In this document: positions 33,824-44,542 of the stretch, one piece after another
How positions within the stretch are numbered: position 1 is the first letter of the stretch
Layout: the number at the start of each line of letters is the position of its first letter
Source of the DNA: Gemmatimonadota bacterium
GTDB lineage: Bacteria > Gemmatimonadota > Gemmatimonadetes > Gemmatimonadales > Gemmatimonadaceae
Direction of reading: 5' to 3'
Length of the DNA: 56,009 nt
Assembly (NCBI GenBank): GCA_947462095.1
Contig: CANHNQ010000006.1
Coordinates: 1-56,009 of the forward strand
Translations under genes and position numbers: made by a program
The notes under the pieces: generated by a model
The model's input: the letters and a program-made list of their open reading frames with translations, nothing else
The model's database searches: none
Told to the model about the DNA's origin: nothing

Positions 33824-35440
33824 TCAGGCCCGCGGACTCAGTCCATCCACGAGTGACGTGCGGTAGGCCTTCCATGCCGGCACGAAGCCGATCACGACAC
33901 CGGCGCCCATCACGACGGCGAGATAGGTCCACTCCATCGAGCGGAGCGGATGCAGCGCGAGGTGTAAACCGAAACGTTGTTCGATCGGCCCCTGCGCCAC
34001 GAACAAGCCGAGGTACACAGCGGCCACGCCGATGATGCACCCCAGCAGCGCGAGCAGTCCGCTCTCGAGCACGAGCAGCGAGATGATCATGCGCGGACCC
34101 GCGCCCACCGCTCGCAGAATCGCCATCTCGCGGCGACGCGCCTCGAGCGACGAGTAGAGCGCCACGAGCATACCGGTCAAGCCGATCGCGACGGCGAAGA
34201 TCGCGATCACTCGCAGGCCAACTTCGGCGCTGCCGATGTTTTGCCACAGCTCGCCGAGCGCCACACCGGGAATGACCGCCGTGAGCGGCTCCACGAGATC
34301 GGTGTTCATCTCACGCTGCAGCATCAGCGCTTCGAACCGGTTCTTGGTCCCCACGAAGAACGCCGTGATCTGATCGTCGCCGTGATCATGCGCTGGTTCA
34401 CCGACCTTCGGTTCAGCCACGACCTGTTTCGTCACGGCCTTCTGCTTCACCGCGGCCGCCTTTACCTCAGGCAGCGCACTCGGCGGCGGCTCAGCCCCCG
34501 GCATCACCAGCGGCGTCCCCGGCGGCGGACTCGCCCCCGGCATCACCATCGGCGTCCCCGGCGGCGGTTCCGCCCCCGGCATCACCATCGGCGTCCCCGG
34601 AGGCGGTGCCATCGCCGCCGCCCGCTGCTGGTTCGCCGCAATGATGGCCGACGCTTTTGCGCTCTTCGGCGCTTTCGCCTTTCGCGCCGTTTGCGGTTGC
34701 GCCGTTTGCGGTTGCGCCGTCCCCCCCTGCCCCCTCCCCCCTGACACCCTCCCTCCTGCAACCTCCGCCGACGCCATCGACGACCCAGCCACGCCAGTTT
34801 CAGGCTCGTGCATCGCCTCGATCCCACCCAGCGTCACATACACCGACCGATCGATTGGCGTGAACGTGCGTCCCAGAATGCCGACCACATGGAACGGGTG
34901 CGCCTCGTGACTCGACGTGCCGATGTCGCGGAGCCCATGCACCACGACCACCGGCGTCCCGATCGTGTAGCCCAGCTTCTCCGCTACCTCGCTGCCGATC
35001 ACCACTTCCGTATCGGACACCGCCGCGCGCCCCGACACGAACACGATCCGCCCGTCCTTGCGGAAGCGATAGCGCTCGTAGAACTCGGGAGTCGTGCCGA
35101 CCACGCGGAAGCCGCGGTGACTGTCGCCGAGGGAATAGGGGACCACCCACTTCACGGCCGGATGTGCCTTCCACCGCTCCATCGTGGACAGCTTTACCGA
35201 TCCGGATGGCGAGCCGATGCCAAAGACGGCGCTCAACAGCACCTGCAGCGTGCCACCGCGCGCGCCCACGATCAGATCCACACCGCGGATCGTCCCGGCA
35301 AAGCTGTCGCGCACGCCTGCCCGCACATTTTCAATACCGACCAGCAACGTCACGCTGAGCGCGATCGACGCGACGGTCAGCGAGGTGGTGAGCAAGCGGC
35401 TCCGCAGCGAGGTGAGCGCCAGACGCAGGATCATGATCAT
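33824..35440 (-). CDS. ABC transporter permease, FtsX/MacB type, with proline-rich insert
   Basis: The protein has 538 aa. It has the FtsX-family layout: one N-terminal membrane segment (about 17-36), a periplasmic domain, then three C-terminal segments (about 420-520). The periplasmic domain is split by a low-complexity stretch (about 213-358) that contains QPQTAQPQTA, three 13-residue repeats of the PPPGTPMVMPGAE type, and a His/Asp patch HDHGDD (351-356). It starts 10 bp after the ATPase stop and is the third gene of the DUF3299/ATPase/permease operon. The His/Asp patch could bind metal, which is inference. Confidence 0.87.
   Translation of the reverse strand: MIMILRLALTSLRSRLLTTSLTVASIALSVTLLVGIENVRAGVRDSFAGTIRGVDLIVGARGGTLQVLLSAVFGIGSPSGSVKLSTMERWKAHPAVKWVVPYSLGDSHRGFRVVGTTPEFYERYRFRKDGRIVFVSGRAAVSDTEVVIGSEVAEKLGYTIGTPVVVVHGLRDIGTSSHEAHPFHVVGILGRTFTPIDRSVYVTLGGIEAMHEPETGVAGSSMASAEVAGGRVSGGRGQGGTAQPQTAQPQTARKAKAPKSAKASAIIAANQQRAAAMAPPPGTPMVMPGAEPPPGTPMVMPGASPPPGTPLVMPGAEPPPSALPEVKAAAVKQKAVTKQVVAEPKVGEPAHDHGDDQITAFFVGTKNRFEALMLQREMNTDLVEPLTAVIPGVALGELWQNIGSAEVGLRVIAIFAVAIGLTGMLVALYSSLEARRREMAILRAVGAGPRMIISLLVLESGLLALLGCIIGVAAVYLGLFVAQGPIEQRFGLHLALHPLRSMEWTYLAVVMGAGVVIGFVPAWKAYRTSLVDGLSPRA
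34482..34598 (-). repeat. Three 39-bp in-frame tandem repeats
   Basis: Units 34482-34520, 34521-34559 and 34560-34598 share the core CCCCCGGCATCACCA and differ at a few positions. Each encodes 13 residues of the permease insert. A partial fourth unit follows. Confidence 0.85.
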
Positions 35441-35450
35441 CGCACGGCCC

Positions 35451-36182
35451 TCATGCGTCCGCCCCGACCTTGGCCGCCCGGTTGATCTCCATCAATTCCA
35501 CGGTGCGTGAGAACAGCGGCATCAGCGTGTGGTCATGACTCACGAACACGAGCGTGGTCTTGGCCCTCTCGCACGACGCAAACAGCAGCTTGAGGAACCG
35601 TTCACGCCGGTCGGTGTCGAGCGCACTGGTGGGCTCGTCGGCGATTACCACTTCGGGGCTGCCCATCAGCGCGCGCGCCGCGGCCACACGCTGCTGCTGG
35701 CCCACGCTCAGCTCCGAGATCGGTGAATCGAGATACTGGGCGATATCGAGTTGCGAGGCGATGTCTCGCACGGCGTCGTCAAGCGAGCGTCCACCCAGGC
35801 GCTCGCGTCGCGCCGGCTCGAGCCGGACAGGGAGCAGGATGTTCTCCCGCACCGGGAGATACGGGATGAGGTTGAACATCTGAAACACGTAACCCAGATG
35901 CCGCGCCCGGAACGCATCGCGGGCCCCGCCGGACATAGTCGAGAAGTCCTGGCCGAGCACGCGGACGCTGCCGCTGGTCGCCTGAAGGACCCCCGCAAGA
36001 AGGCCGAGGAGCGTGGTCTTTCCACTGCCACTCGGCCCGTGCAGAAACACCGTCTCGCCGCGGGCGATCGCCAGCGAGTCGATCGCCAGGACGTCGCGCC
36101 CTTTCTTGTACGAGAAGCGCAACGCGGACAGCTCGACCGCCGGGGTTCCGGCGGGAGCTGCCCCTCTTTCCCCTTCTCTCAT
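35451..36182 (-). CDS. ABC transporter ATP-binding protein (LolD/MacB class)
   Basis: This 243-aa cytoplasmic ATPase has Walker A HGPSGSGKTT, Q-loop YVFQMFNLIPYLPV, signature LSVGQQQRVAAARAL, Walker B VVIADEPTSALD and H-loop FVSHDHT. The wording of Q-loop and D-loop is typical of partners of FtsX-type permeases, one of which follows 10 bp downstream. It overlaps the DUF3299 gene upstream in an ATGA tetramer. Confidence 0.92.
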   Translation of the reverse strand: MREGERGAAPAGTPAVELSALRFSYKKGRDVLAIDSLAIARGETVFLHGPSGSGKTTLLGLLAGVLQATSGSVRVLGQDFSTMSGGARDAFRARHLGYVFQMFNLIPYLPVRENILLPVRLEPARRERLGGRSLDDAVRDIASQLDIAQYLDSPISELSVGQQQRVAAARALMGSPEVVIADEPTSALDTDRRERFLKLLFASCERAKTTLVFVSHDHTLMPLFSRTVELMEINRAAKVGADA

Positions 36183-36724
36183 TTCGACGAGTAGGGTTCG
36201 ACCTTGAGTCCTTCCAGCTGGTAGCCAACGGTGCCGTACGGGCTCTCCACTGAGGAGATCTTGAGGCGACCCGACATCCAGACGGCATCGAACAGATTCA
36301 GTTTGACCGCCTTCTTTCCGCCCATCTCGACCATGACAATCTGATTCGGGGGCGGCGGCGGCGTGTGCACGCAGGCGCCGTAATACGGCACCAGCAGGAA
36401 CTCAGCCCCCTCCTCCTGAAAGTCATCAAGCGGCACCACGAACCCCGGAATCCGGACCAGCTTGCCTTCGAGTTTCTTGAGGGTGTCCGTCGACTTGCCG
36501 TTGGTATAGTCGAGGCCGGCCAGCACGCGCCAGTCGATATTCACGGCCTCTTCCACGAGCGCCTTCGGAGCCGTGGACGCCGTCGCCTTGGTCACGGCGG
36601 GGGGTGCCGCCACGCGAGTGGGCGGCGTGGCAGACAGGGGGCGAGCAGGCGCGGTGAACGCCGTTGTGGCACAGAGCACCACGGAGATTCCGGCCAGCGA
36701 CAGCACAGGCGAACGACGGGACAT
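36179..36724 (-). CDS. Exported DUF3299 protein
   Basis: The protein has 181 aa with a signal peptide (LAGISVVLCATTAFTAPA) and an Ala/Pro/Thr-rich spacer. The DUF3299 core follows: LEGKLVRIPGFVVPLDD, FLLVPYYGACVHTPPPPPNQIV and DAVWMSGRL. The Cys-x-His in GACVHTPPPP is the most conserved part and may bind metal or carry redox chemistry. The start at 36724 has AGGA 7 bases upstream. In Vibrio zinc-regulated clusters a DUF3299 gene sits with an ABC ATPase and an FtsX permease (from memory), the same trio as here. Confidence 0.83.
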   Translation of the reverse strand: MSRRSPVLSLAGISVVLCATTAFTAPARPLSATPPTRVAAPPAVTKATASTAPKALVEEAVNIDWRVLAGLDYTNGKSTDTLKKLEGKLVRIPGFVVPLDDFQEEGAEFLLVPYYGACVHTPPPPPNQIVMVEMGGKKAVKLNLFDAVWMSGRLKISSVESPYGTVGYQLEGLKVEPYSSK

Positions 36725-36891
36725 GGCGAATCCTGGGAGCAGGACGAACGGGAGCCCACGCGACGGCGTCGCGGGTCACTCCCGGAAATTTACGCAATTC
36801 GGGCGGGAACGCTCTAGGCTGGCGGTGACGAAAGGTGACCGCCGTCCCCGACAGTACCCCCCGAACGTCGGCTCGTGCCCAGTTGCCACGG

Positions 36892-36897
36892 TATATT
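36892..36897 (+). promoter_or_regulatory. Candidate -10 box (TATATT), leaderless type
   Basis: The hexamer ends 7 bases before the ruvB ATG, and no Shine-Dalgarno is present. No -35 is seen at the proper spacing. The rest of the 180-bp divergent gap shows nothing clear. Confidence 0.5.
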
Positions 36898-36904
36898 CCA
36901 CCTC

Positions 36905-37933
36905 ATGAGCCGCGCCGAAATCACCACGCCGGAAGCCCTCGCCGATGAAAGCGTCGTCGAACTGTCCCTTCGTCCCCAGCGACTGGTCGAGTTCATCGGC
37001 CAGAAGAAGGTCAAGGACAGCCTCGGGATCGCCATCGCCGCCGCCCGGGCGCGGAAGGAGCCGCTCGACCACACGCTCTTCTTCGGCCCGCCGGGACTCG
37101 GAAAGACCACCCTCGCCGACCTGATGGCCCGGGAACTCGGGGTGAACCTGACCACCACCTCCGGTCCCGCCCTCGAAAAGCCGGCAGATCTCGTGGGCCC
37201 CCTCACCAACCTGCGTGAGGGCGATGTGCTGTTCATCGATGAAATCCACCGGATGCGTCCGATCATCGAGGAGTTCCTGTATCCGGCAATGGAAGACTAC
37301 CGGATCGACATCCGGCTCTCGGATGGTCCGAAGGCGCAAACCGTCACGATGAACATCGAGAAGTTCACGCTGGTGGGCGCCACGACCCGCCTGGGCATGC
37401 TCACCGCGCCGCTCCGCGCGCGATTCGGCATCGTCCAGCAGCTGGGGTTCTATCCCGTGGACGAACTCGAAGTGATCGTGCGCCGCACGGGCGAAGTGCT
37501 GAAGGTGGACATGGACCCGGCCGGCGCGCACGAGATCGCCAAACGCTCGCGCGGCACCCCCCGGGTGGCGAACCGGTTGCTGCGTCGTGTGCGCGACTAC
37601 GCGCAGGTGTGCGCCGATGGACGCATTACGCTTGACGTCGCGCAGGCCGCGCTCGAGTTGAACAATGTCGATCATTTCGGACTCGACGACATGGATGCGC
37701 GCCTGCTCAAGTCCATCATCGAGAAGTTCGACGGGGGACCGGTCGGACTCGGAACGATTGCCGCGGCGATCGGCGAGGATCCGGGTACGATTGAAGAGGT
37801 GTACGAGCCGTTTCTGGTGCAGCACGGGTTTCTGCAGCGCACACCGCGCGGGCGCGTGGCCACCGCCCATGCGTATCGCCACCTCGGCTACGTGCCTCCC
37901 ATCGGCGCTTTCGAACAACCCACGCTGTTCTAG
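36905..37933 (+). CDS. ruvB: Holliday junction branch-migration ATPase RuvB
   Basis: This 342-aa AAA+ motor drives branch migration with RuvA. Seen: [18 protein letters not shown], Walker [10 protein letters not shown], Walker [11 protein letters not shown], sensor 1 [11 protein letters not shown] with LRARFGIVQ, and the C-terminal winged helix ([28 protein letters not shown] with [10 protein letters not shown]). The start at 36905 fits the family N-terminus. It is separated from ruvCA by about 4.8 kb of opposite-strand genes. Confidence 0.97.
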   Translation: MSRAEITTPEALADESVVELSLRPQRLVEFIGQKKVKDSLGIAIAAARARKEPLDHTLFFGPPGLGKTTLADLMARELGVNLTTTSGPALEKPADLVGPLTNLREGDVLFIDEIHRMRPIIEEFLYPAMEDYRIDIRLSDGPKAQTVTMNIEKFTLVGATTRLGMLTAPLRARFGIVQQLGFYPVDELEVIVRRTGEVLKVDMDPAGAHEIAKRSRGTPRVANRLLRRVRDYAQVCADGRITLDVAQAALELNNVDHFGLDDMDARLLKSIIEKFDGGPVGLGTIAAAIGEDPGTIEEVYEPFLVQHGFLQRTPRGRVATAHAYRHLGYVPPIGAFEQPTLF

Positions 37934-37937
37934 GGGC

Positions 37938-40205
37938 ATGCGCACCCTGTCCGGTGCCGCGGTGCGAGCCAAGTGGCTGGCACGCCGAGTGCTGCTGCCT
38001 GCCGCGCTCGCCACGCGCGCGCTCGCGGCACAATCGATGGCACCGGCAGTGGCGGCACGTCCGTCCATCACGCACCTCGCCGATTCGATCGCCACGAACG
38101 GCGACACGGCTCGCGCCCTTGCGCTGCTCGATTCGGCCGTGCGCCGCGACACCCGTGATGCGGCCGCGTGGCATCTGCTTGGCATCATGCAATGGAACAT
38201 GGCCCGCAGTGCGCGGAATCCGAACGTCATGAAGGATCAGAAGAAGATCCGTCTGCTGATCGCCGCCGACACGGCCCTGCGGCTCGCCACCAGGCTCGCG
38301 CCGGATAGCGCGCGCTATTGGCTGAGTCTGAGCCGATTCAACATCCAGTCGGGCGTATCCACGATGCGCTTCGCCTCCAGCGGACAGGCGCGCGAGGGCC
38401 TGGCCGCGGCGGAGCGCGCGGGTGAGCGGCTCCTGCTGGCCGAAGCGGCCGACATGGCCGGAATGGCCTCGTGGCGCAGCTACGATGCGATCGCGAACCG
38501 TGGTCTGCCGAGCGGCATGTCAAAGGTGCAGCTGGAGAGCAGCAACAACTGGAATCGCAAGAACGCGCGCGATTACGTCAACTCGATTGCCAGCAAGATC
38601 CAGCCGCCAACGGGCGACGAGGATCATGCGGCGGCACTCGCCATGTTCTCGCGCGCCGTGTCGGCCGACTCCAGCAATCTCCGCTACAGCCGGCACTTGT
38701 ACATGGCGTACGCGGAGCGCCAGCAGTGGCAGGCGCTGGCCTCGGTCGCGGCGCGGCGCGCGCGTCAGTTTCCGCTCGACTTTCAGGCGCGTCTGGCGCT
38801 TGGCCTCGCGCACCATCGCCTCGGCAATGAAATCGGCGCCACACAGGCCTTCGACAGCGCCCTCGTCCTGATGGACGATACCGACGCGAACCGGCTTAAA
38901 AATCTGTCGCGCATCCTGCGCCCCCGCGCGCGCGCCGCCCGCGCGGGGCAGATCGCGGACTCGGCCAGTTGGGTGACGCTGCCGTCAGCCCAGCGTGACG
39001 GACTCGAATCGATGTTCTGGATGATGAGCGATCCACTCGCACTCACGCAGGAGAATGAACTCCGTCTCGAGTTTCTCGCGCGTGTCGTCTTCGCCGATTT
39101 CCGCTGGACCGTCGATGAGATGAACCTGCGCGGGGCGGATACGGACCGCGGCGATGTGTACGTGCGCTATGGACCACCGGATTTCGAGATGACCATCCCA
39201 GGCAGCACCACCGACAGCCGCACGCGGCTCGACGGTGGCGTTACCCTGGTCTGGGACTACAACAGCAAGCTCACCTTCTTTTTCGACTTGCAGCCCGGAT
39301 TTGCCACGGGGCGCGTATCGCTGTTCGACCGCAACTATGTGGAGGCGCTGCGCGACGCGGTGCCGGTCTCGTTCGCCAACGTGCCGGCTGCACGACTCGT
39401 TGACACGATCCCGGTCCGCATTGCCCGCTTCCGGTCCGGCACCGATTCCAGTGATGCCGTAATCGCCGCCCGCGTCCCGATCGACTCGTTGGTCCGTGCC
39501 ACGACGCTCGATCGCGTGCCTGTCGACATCGATCTGCGCATCTTCGATCAGTTCGTGAAGGTGCGTGGAATGGAATCCGATCAGCGCACGTTCGCCCGCG
39601 ACAGCAGCCCTGCGCCGCTGGATCGCGTGTGGTCACGACGCGTTGGCCCGGGCATCAATGTGGTGCGCGTCGAGGCGTTCCAGGCCGAGAGCAAGCGCGG
39701 CGCGCGGGCGATCACGCGCCTCGACCCGACGACGAACGTCGGCTTCGGCATGAGCGACGTCCTGTTGGGTGACAAACCGGAGCTGCGCCGCGGCATCGCG
39801 ATGCCGTCGCGGTGGCGTGACATCGCGATCACGCCGAACGCCGGCAGCTTCGCGCGCGCCAGTGCCATCGGGCTGCTGTGGGAGATGTATGAGCTCGTGC
39901 CGCGCGACGGGACCACGACGTATCGCGTCGCCATCACGGTGGAGCGGGAAGATCGCGCCGGTGCGGTGGGCTTCGCGGTGCGCCTCCTCGATAATGTCGG
40001 ACGCGCCGTGGGCCGCACGCAGCAATCCCGCGACCGCTTTACGATCGCATTCGACCGGCAGGGCAGCGCACGGCCGGTACTGGTGGAGTACCTCTCACTC
40101 GATATGACGCAGGCACCGCCCGGCGGCTACCGGCTGCGCGTCGAGGTCACGGACCTCGCGAATTCGAAGAAAACGGCTCGTAACACCGACTTCAGGATTC
40201 GCTGA
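37938..40205 (+). CDS. GWxTD-domain protein with TPR-like N-terminal half
   Basis: The protein has 755 aa. A weak signal peptide (VLLPAALATRALAAQ) is followed by tetratricopeptide-like helices (ALLDSAVRRDTRDAAAWHLLGIMQWNMA, ALASVAARRARQFPLDFQARLALG). The middle contains the GWxTD-type block LESMFWMMSDPLALTQENELRLEFLARVVFADFRW, then GADTDRGDVYVRYGPPDFEM. The C-terminal half is beta-rich. The Trp that names the domain is Ala here, while the TDRG-VY-RYG-PD part is kept. GWxTD proteins occur mainly in Bacteroidota/Gemmatimonadota-type genomes and their function is unknown. The start lies 4 bp after ruvB; AGGGG overlaps the ruvB stop. Confidence 0.8.
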   Translation: MRTLSGAAVRAKWLARRVLLPAALATRALAAQSMAPAVAARPSITHLADSIATNGDTARALALLDSAVRRDTRDAAAWHLLGIMQWNMARSARNPNVMKDQKKIRLLIAADTALRLATRLAPDSARYWLSLSRFNIQSGVSTMRFASSGQAREGLAAAERAGERLLLAEAADMAGMASWRSYDAIANRGLPSGMSKVQLESSNNWNRKNARDYVNSIASKIQPPTGDEDHAAALAMFSRAVSADSSNLRYSRHLYMAYAERQQWQALASVAARRARQFPLDFQARLALGLAHHRLGNEIGATQAFDSALVLMDDTDANRLKNLSRILRPRARAARAGQIADSASWVTLPSAQRDGLESMFWMMSDPLALTQENELRLEFLARVVFADFRWTVDEMNLRGADTDRGDVYVRYGPPDFEMTIPGSTTDSRTRLDGGVTLVWDYNSKLTFFFDLQPGFATGRVSLFDRNYVEALRDAVPVSFANVPAARLVDTIPVRIARFRSGTDSSDAVIAARVPIDSLVRATTLDRVPVDIDLRIFDQFVKVRGMESDQRTFARDSSPAPLDRVWSRRVGPGINVVRVEAFQAESKRGARAITRLDPTTNVGFGMSDVLLGDKPELRRGIAMPSRWRDIAITPNAGSFARASAIGLLWEMYELVPRDGTTTYRVAITVEREDRAGAVGFAVRLLDNVGRAVGRTQQSRDRFTIAFDRQGSARPVLVEYLSLDMTQAPPGGYRLRVEVTDLANSKKTARNTDFRIR

Positions 40206-40267
40206 GGGACAAAAATGGGCCGGACCGTTGCGTTGCAGCGCCGATTCGATTGTCTTTCGACGCCGCC

Positions 40268-41338
40268 ATGACCGCCATGCCTGACTCCGTCGACGCGTCT
40301 CCCCACAAGGGCGGCCGCACGTCCGACTATGACTACGAGCTCCCCGAGGAGCGCATCGCGCAGCGTCCCGTCGAGCCGCGCGACGCCAGCCGGCTGCTCG
40401 TGGTCAACCGGCGTGACGGCAGCATGGCGCATCGGACCTTCCGTGACATCGCCGAGCTGATCCCCGCCGGTGACGCGATCGTCGTGAACACCACGAAAGT
40501 GTTCCGCGCGCGCCTGCTCGGACATCGTGAGAGCGGCGGTCCGGCCGAGATTCTGCTGCTGCGCCCCATTGATGGCGAGCACTACGAGGCGATGATCCAC
40601 CCCGGCGGCAAACTGCGCCCGGGGCGTGTCGTCACGATCGCTCCCGACTTCCGCGTCGAAATCATCGACACGACGCCGCGTCGCACGCGCATCGTGCGCC
40701 TGCATACGAATGGCGACGTGGCCGGTACGATCGAACGGTACGGACATGTGCCGCTGCCGCCATATATCGAGCGCGCCGACGAATCGGGCGACATCGCCCG
40801 CTACCAGACGGTGTACGCCGACACGATCGGCTCGGTCGCCGCACCGACCGCCGGCCTGCATTTCACCCCCGACCTGCTCGACACCCTGCGTGCACGCGGC
40901 GTCGAAACGGCGAACGTGCTGCTGCACGTGGGCGCCGGCACGTTCCGTCCGGTCAGCGATGACGACCCGTCGCAGCACGTGATGCACGAGGAATGGTGCG
41001 AGGTGACGTCCGACACCGCGCGGCAGCTGAACGCCGTGCGCGCGCGCGGCAATCACGTGTGGGCGATCGGTACCACCAGCGTGCGCACGCTCGAAACGGC
41101 CACCGATCTGCACGGTGTGCTGCACCCGTTCCGCGGCGACACGAACATCTTCCTCCGTCCGCCCGCCACCCTCCGCGGCCTCGACCGGCTGGTCACGAAC
41201 TTTCACCTGCCGAAGTCCACCCTCATCATGCTCGTCGCCGCGTACGCGGGATACGACCTCACGATGCAGGCGTACCGGACCGCCGTGGCCGAGCACTACC
41301 GGTTCTATTCATACGGCGACGCGATGTGCATCCTCTAG
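40268..41338 (+). CDS. queA: tRNA preQ1(34) S-adenosylmethionine ribosyltransferase-isomerase
   Basis: This 356-aa enzyme transfers and isomerises the ribosyl part of SAM onto preQ1 at the tRNA wobble position, giving epoxyqueuosine. Seen: YDYELPEERIAQRP, SRLLVVNR, GDAIVVNTTKVFRARL, PLPPYIERADESGDIARYQTVYA, SVAAPTAGLHFT, LHVGAGTFRPV and TNFHLPKSTLIML, all family blocks. The start is uncertain between ATG 40268 and ATG 40277. tgt, the preceding step of the pathway, follows downstream after the hairpin element at 41370. Confidence 0.96.
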   Translation: MTAMPDSVDASPHKGGRTSDYDYELPEERIAQRPVEPRDASRLLVVNRRDGSMAHRTFRDIAELIPAGDAIVVNTTKVFRARLLGHRESGGPAEILLLRPIDGEHYEAMIHPGGKLRPGRVVTIAPDFRVEIIDTTPRRTRIVRLHTNGDVAGTIERYGHVPLPPYIERADESGDIARYQTVYADTIGSVAAPTAGLHFTPDLLDTLRARGVETANVLLHVGAGTFRPVSDDDPSQHVMHEEWCEVTSDTARQLNAVRARGNHVWAIGTTSVRTLETATDLHGVLHPFRGDTNIFLRPPATLRGLDRLVTNFHLPKSTLIMLVAAYAGYDLTMQAYRTAVAEHYRFYSYGDAMCIL

Positions 41339-41369
41339 AACCGGCAGCGCTTCGTCCGATCGATCGCTG

Positions 41370-41455
41370 GTGAGTTTCGAGTTGTGGGTTCAAGTCCCGA
41401 GTTCTGGGTGTTTCAACGCACGACTCCGAACTTCAACGCACCACCCGAAACTCAC
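41370..41455. repeat. Composite hairpin between queA and tgt
   Basis: GTGAGTTTCG (41370-41379) pairs exactly with CGAAACTCAC (41446-41455). Each arm is itself made of two related words of about 20 bp: CGAGTTGTGGGTTCAA with CGAGTTCTGGGTGTTTCAA on the left, and two copies of TTCAACGCAC (near 41412 and 41432) on the right. Its layout matches the elements at 32071 and 55390 but the sequence differs. Here it lies between tandem genes rather than convergent ones. Confidence 0.65.
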
Positions 41456-41466
41456 GTGAGAGCCAG

Positions 41467-42977
<1,511 letters not shown>

Positions 42978-42984
42978 GGTATCC

Positions 42985-43551
42985 GTGTCGTTGCTCGATA
43001 TTCACGTCCTGGGTTCGCCGATCCTCCGCCAGGAGACGGAACGCATCGAGCAGTTCACGCCGGAGTTGCGGCGGCTCGTGGACGACATGTTCGACACGAT
43101 GGAAAAGGCCAAGGGGATCGGCCTCGCGGCCCCGCAGGTGGGGCGTCGCGAGCGGCTGGCCGTGGTCGAGGTGGATGAGACGCGATTCGTCGTGATCAAC
43201 CCCGAGATCATCCTGAAGGAAGGCTCGGTGCGCGGCGAGGAGGGCTGTCTCTCCATCCCGGAGGTGTACGCCGACGTCGACCGGTTCTCCCGCGTGATTG
43301 TGCGTGCGCAGGACATCGACGGCGTCTGGTACGAAGTCGAGGGCACCGAACTGCTGGGGCGGTGCCTGCAGCACGAAATCGATCACCTGCACGGCCGCCT
43401 GTTCACCGACCGTCTCAGCCTCCTCAAGCGTCGCGCCGCGATGCGCGAGTGGGAGTACGAGAAGGCGAAGTACCCGAAGCTCCTGCGTGTGCTCCCCGTC
43501 GGCGATCTGCCGAAGGAGCGCGACGCCGCTATAACCGACACGAAGGAATAA
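42985..43551 (+). CDS. def: Peptide deformylase
   Basis: This 188-aa metalloenzyme removes the N-formyl group from new proteins. All three signature motifs are intact: GIGLAAPQVG, EGCLSIP (metal Cys) and HEIDHLHG (two metal His and catalytic Glu). The GTG at 42985 is chosen because the mature family begins about here and it is 7 bp after yajC. fmt, which adds the formyl group to initiator tRNA, comes next. Confidence 0.97.
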   Translation: MSLLDIHVLGSPILRQETERIEQFTPELRRLVDDMFDTMEKAKGIGLAAPQVGRRERLAVVEVDETRFVVINPEIILKEGSVRGEEGCLSIPEVYADVDRFSRVIVRAQDIDGVWYEVEGTELLGRCLQHEIDHLHGRLFTDRLSLLKRRAAMREWEYEKAKYPKLLRVLPVGDLPKERDAAITDTKE

Positions 43552-43569
43552 CCGGAGACCGCCCCACCT

Positions 43570-44535
43570 GTGCGCATTCTCTTCTGGGGCACTCCCGATT
43601 TCGCCGTCCCGCCGCTTCGCGCGCTGATCGGCGAGGGGCATGACGTGGTCGGGGTCGTCACGCAGCCCGACAAACCGCGCGGCCGTTCGCGCACGCAGCT
43701 CGATCCGTCGCCGGTCAAGCGCGTCGCGCTCGAAGAAGGCATCCCCGTGCTGCAACCCGAGAAGCCGCGCGGCGACGAGTTCCTCGACGCCATGCGCGCG
43801 CTCGCGCCCGATGTGTCGGTGGTCGTAGCCTACGGGTGCATCCTGCCCAAGGCCGCCATCGATCTGCCGCCGCTCGGCACGCTCAACATTCACGGCTCCA
43901 TTCTGCCCGCGCTTCGCGGGGCGGCGCCGATTCAGGCCGCCATTCTCGAGGGCATGACGGAAACGGGCATCACGATCATGCAAATGGTGCCCGCCCTCGA
44001 CGCGGGCGACATGCTGCACGTGCTGCGCACCCCGATCGAGTCCGACGAGACCTACGGCGAACTCCACGACCGCCTCTCGGAACTCGGCGCGCTGGCCATC
44101 GTGCAGGCGTTGGTGATGATCGAGACGCAGATGGTGCAGCCGATTGCGCAGGACGACACGCAGTCCACCTACGCCTCGAAGATCGATCGCGATATGGCGC
44201 GTCTTGATTTCACCTGGTCGGCCGAACGGGTGTCGCGCGTGACGCGCGCCTTCGATCCACGGCCGGGGGCCTTCGCCACGCTCCGCGGTGTGGACACGAA
44301 GCTGTTCAGCGTGCGCGTCGTCGGTGATGGCACCAATGACGATCTCGACGAGCCCACCTTGGCGAGCCCGCCAGGCACCGTCCGCTCGGCCGACGACACG
44401 GGGCTGCTGGTCCGCTGCGGCGAGGGCGCCGTACGTTTTCTGGATGTGCAGCCGAGCGGCAAGCCTCGCATGACCGCCGCGGCGTTGGCGCGCGGCCGTG
44501 GCGTGTCGGTGGGCGATCTGCTCGAGCCCGCGTGA
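43570..44535 (+). CDS. fmt: Methionyl-tRNA formyltransferase
   Basis: This 321-aa enzyme formylates Met-tRNA of initiation using 10-formyl-tetrahydrofolate. Seen: RILFWGTPDFAVPPLRAL, VTQPDKPRGR, LNIHGSILPALRGAAPIQAAI (catalytic Asn-His), and GITIMQMVPALDAGDML with its Asp. The C-terminal OB-like domain (RAFDPRPGAFATL onwards) is present. It starts with GTG 18 bp after def, with GGAG upstream. Confidence 0.97.
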   Translation: MRILFWGTPDFAVPPLRALIGEGHDVVGVVTQPDKPRGRSRTQLDPSPVKRVALEEGIPVLQPEKPRGDEFLDAMRALAPDVSVVVAYGCILPKAAIDLPPLGTLNIHGSILPALRGAAPIQAAILEGMTETGITIMQMVPALDAGDMLHVLRTPIESDETYGELHDRLSELGALAIVQALVMIETQMVQPIAQDDTQSTYASKIDRDMARLDFTWSAERVSRVTRAFDPRPGAFATLRGVDTKLFSVRVVGDGTNDDLDEPTLASPPGTVRSADDTGLLVRCGEGAVRFLDVQPSGKPRMTAAALARGRGVSVGDLLEPA

Positions 44536-44542
44536 GCACCTC

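Noticed and set aside
41385..41400. GGGTTCAAGTCCC, which looks like a tRNA T-arm
   Set aside because: No acceptor, anticodon or D arm surrounds it, and it is part of the repeated words of the hairpin element at 41370-41455.
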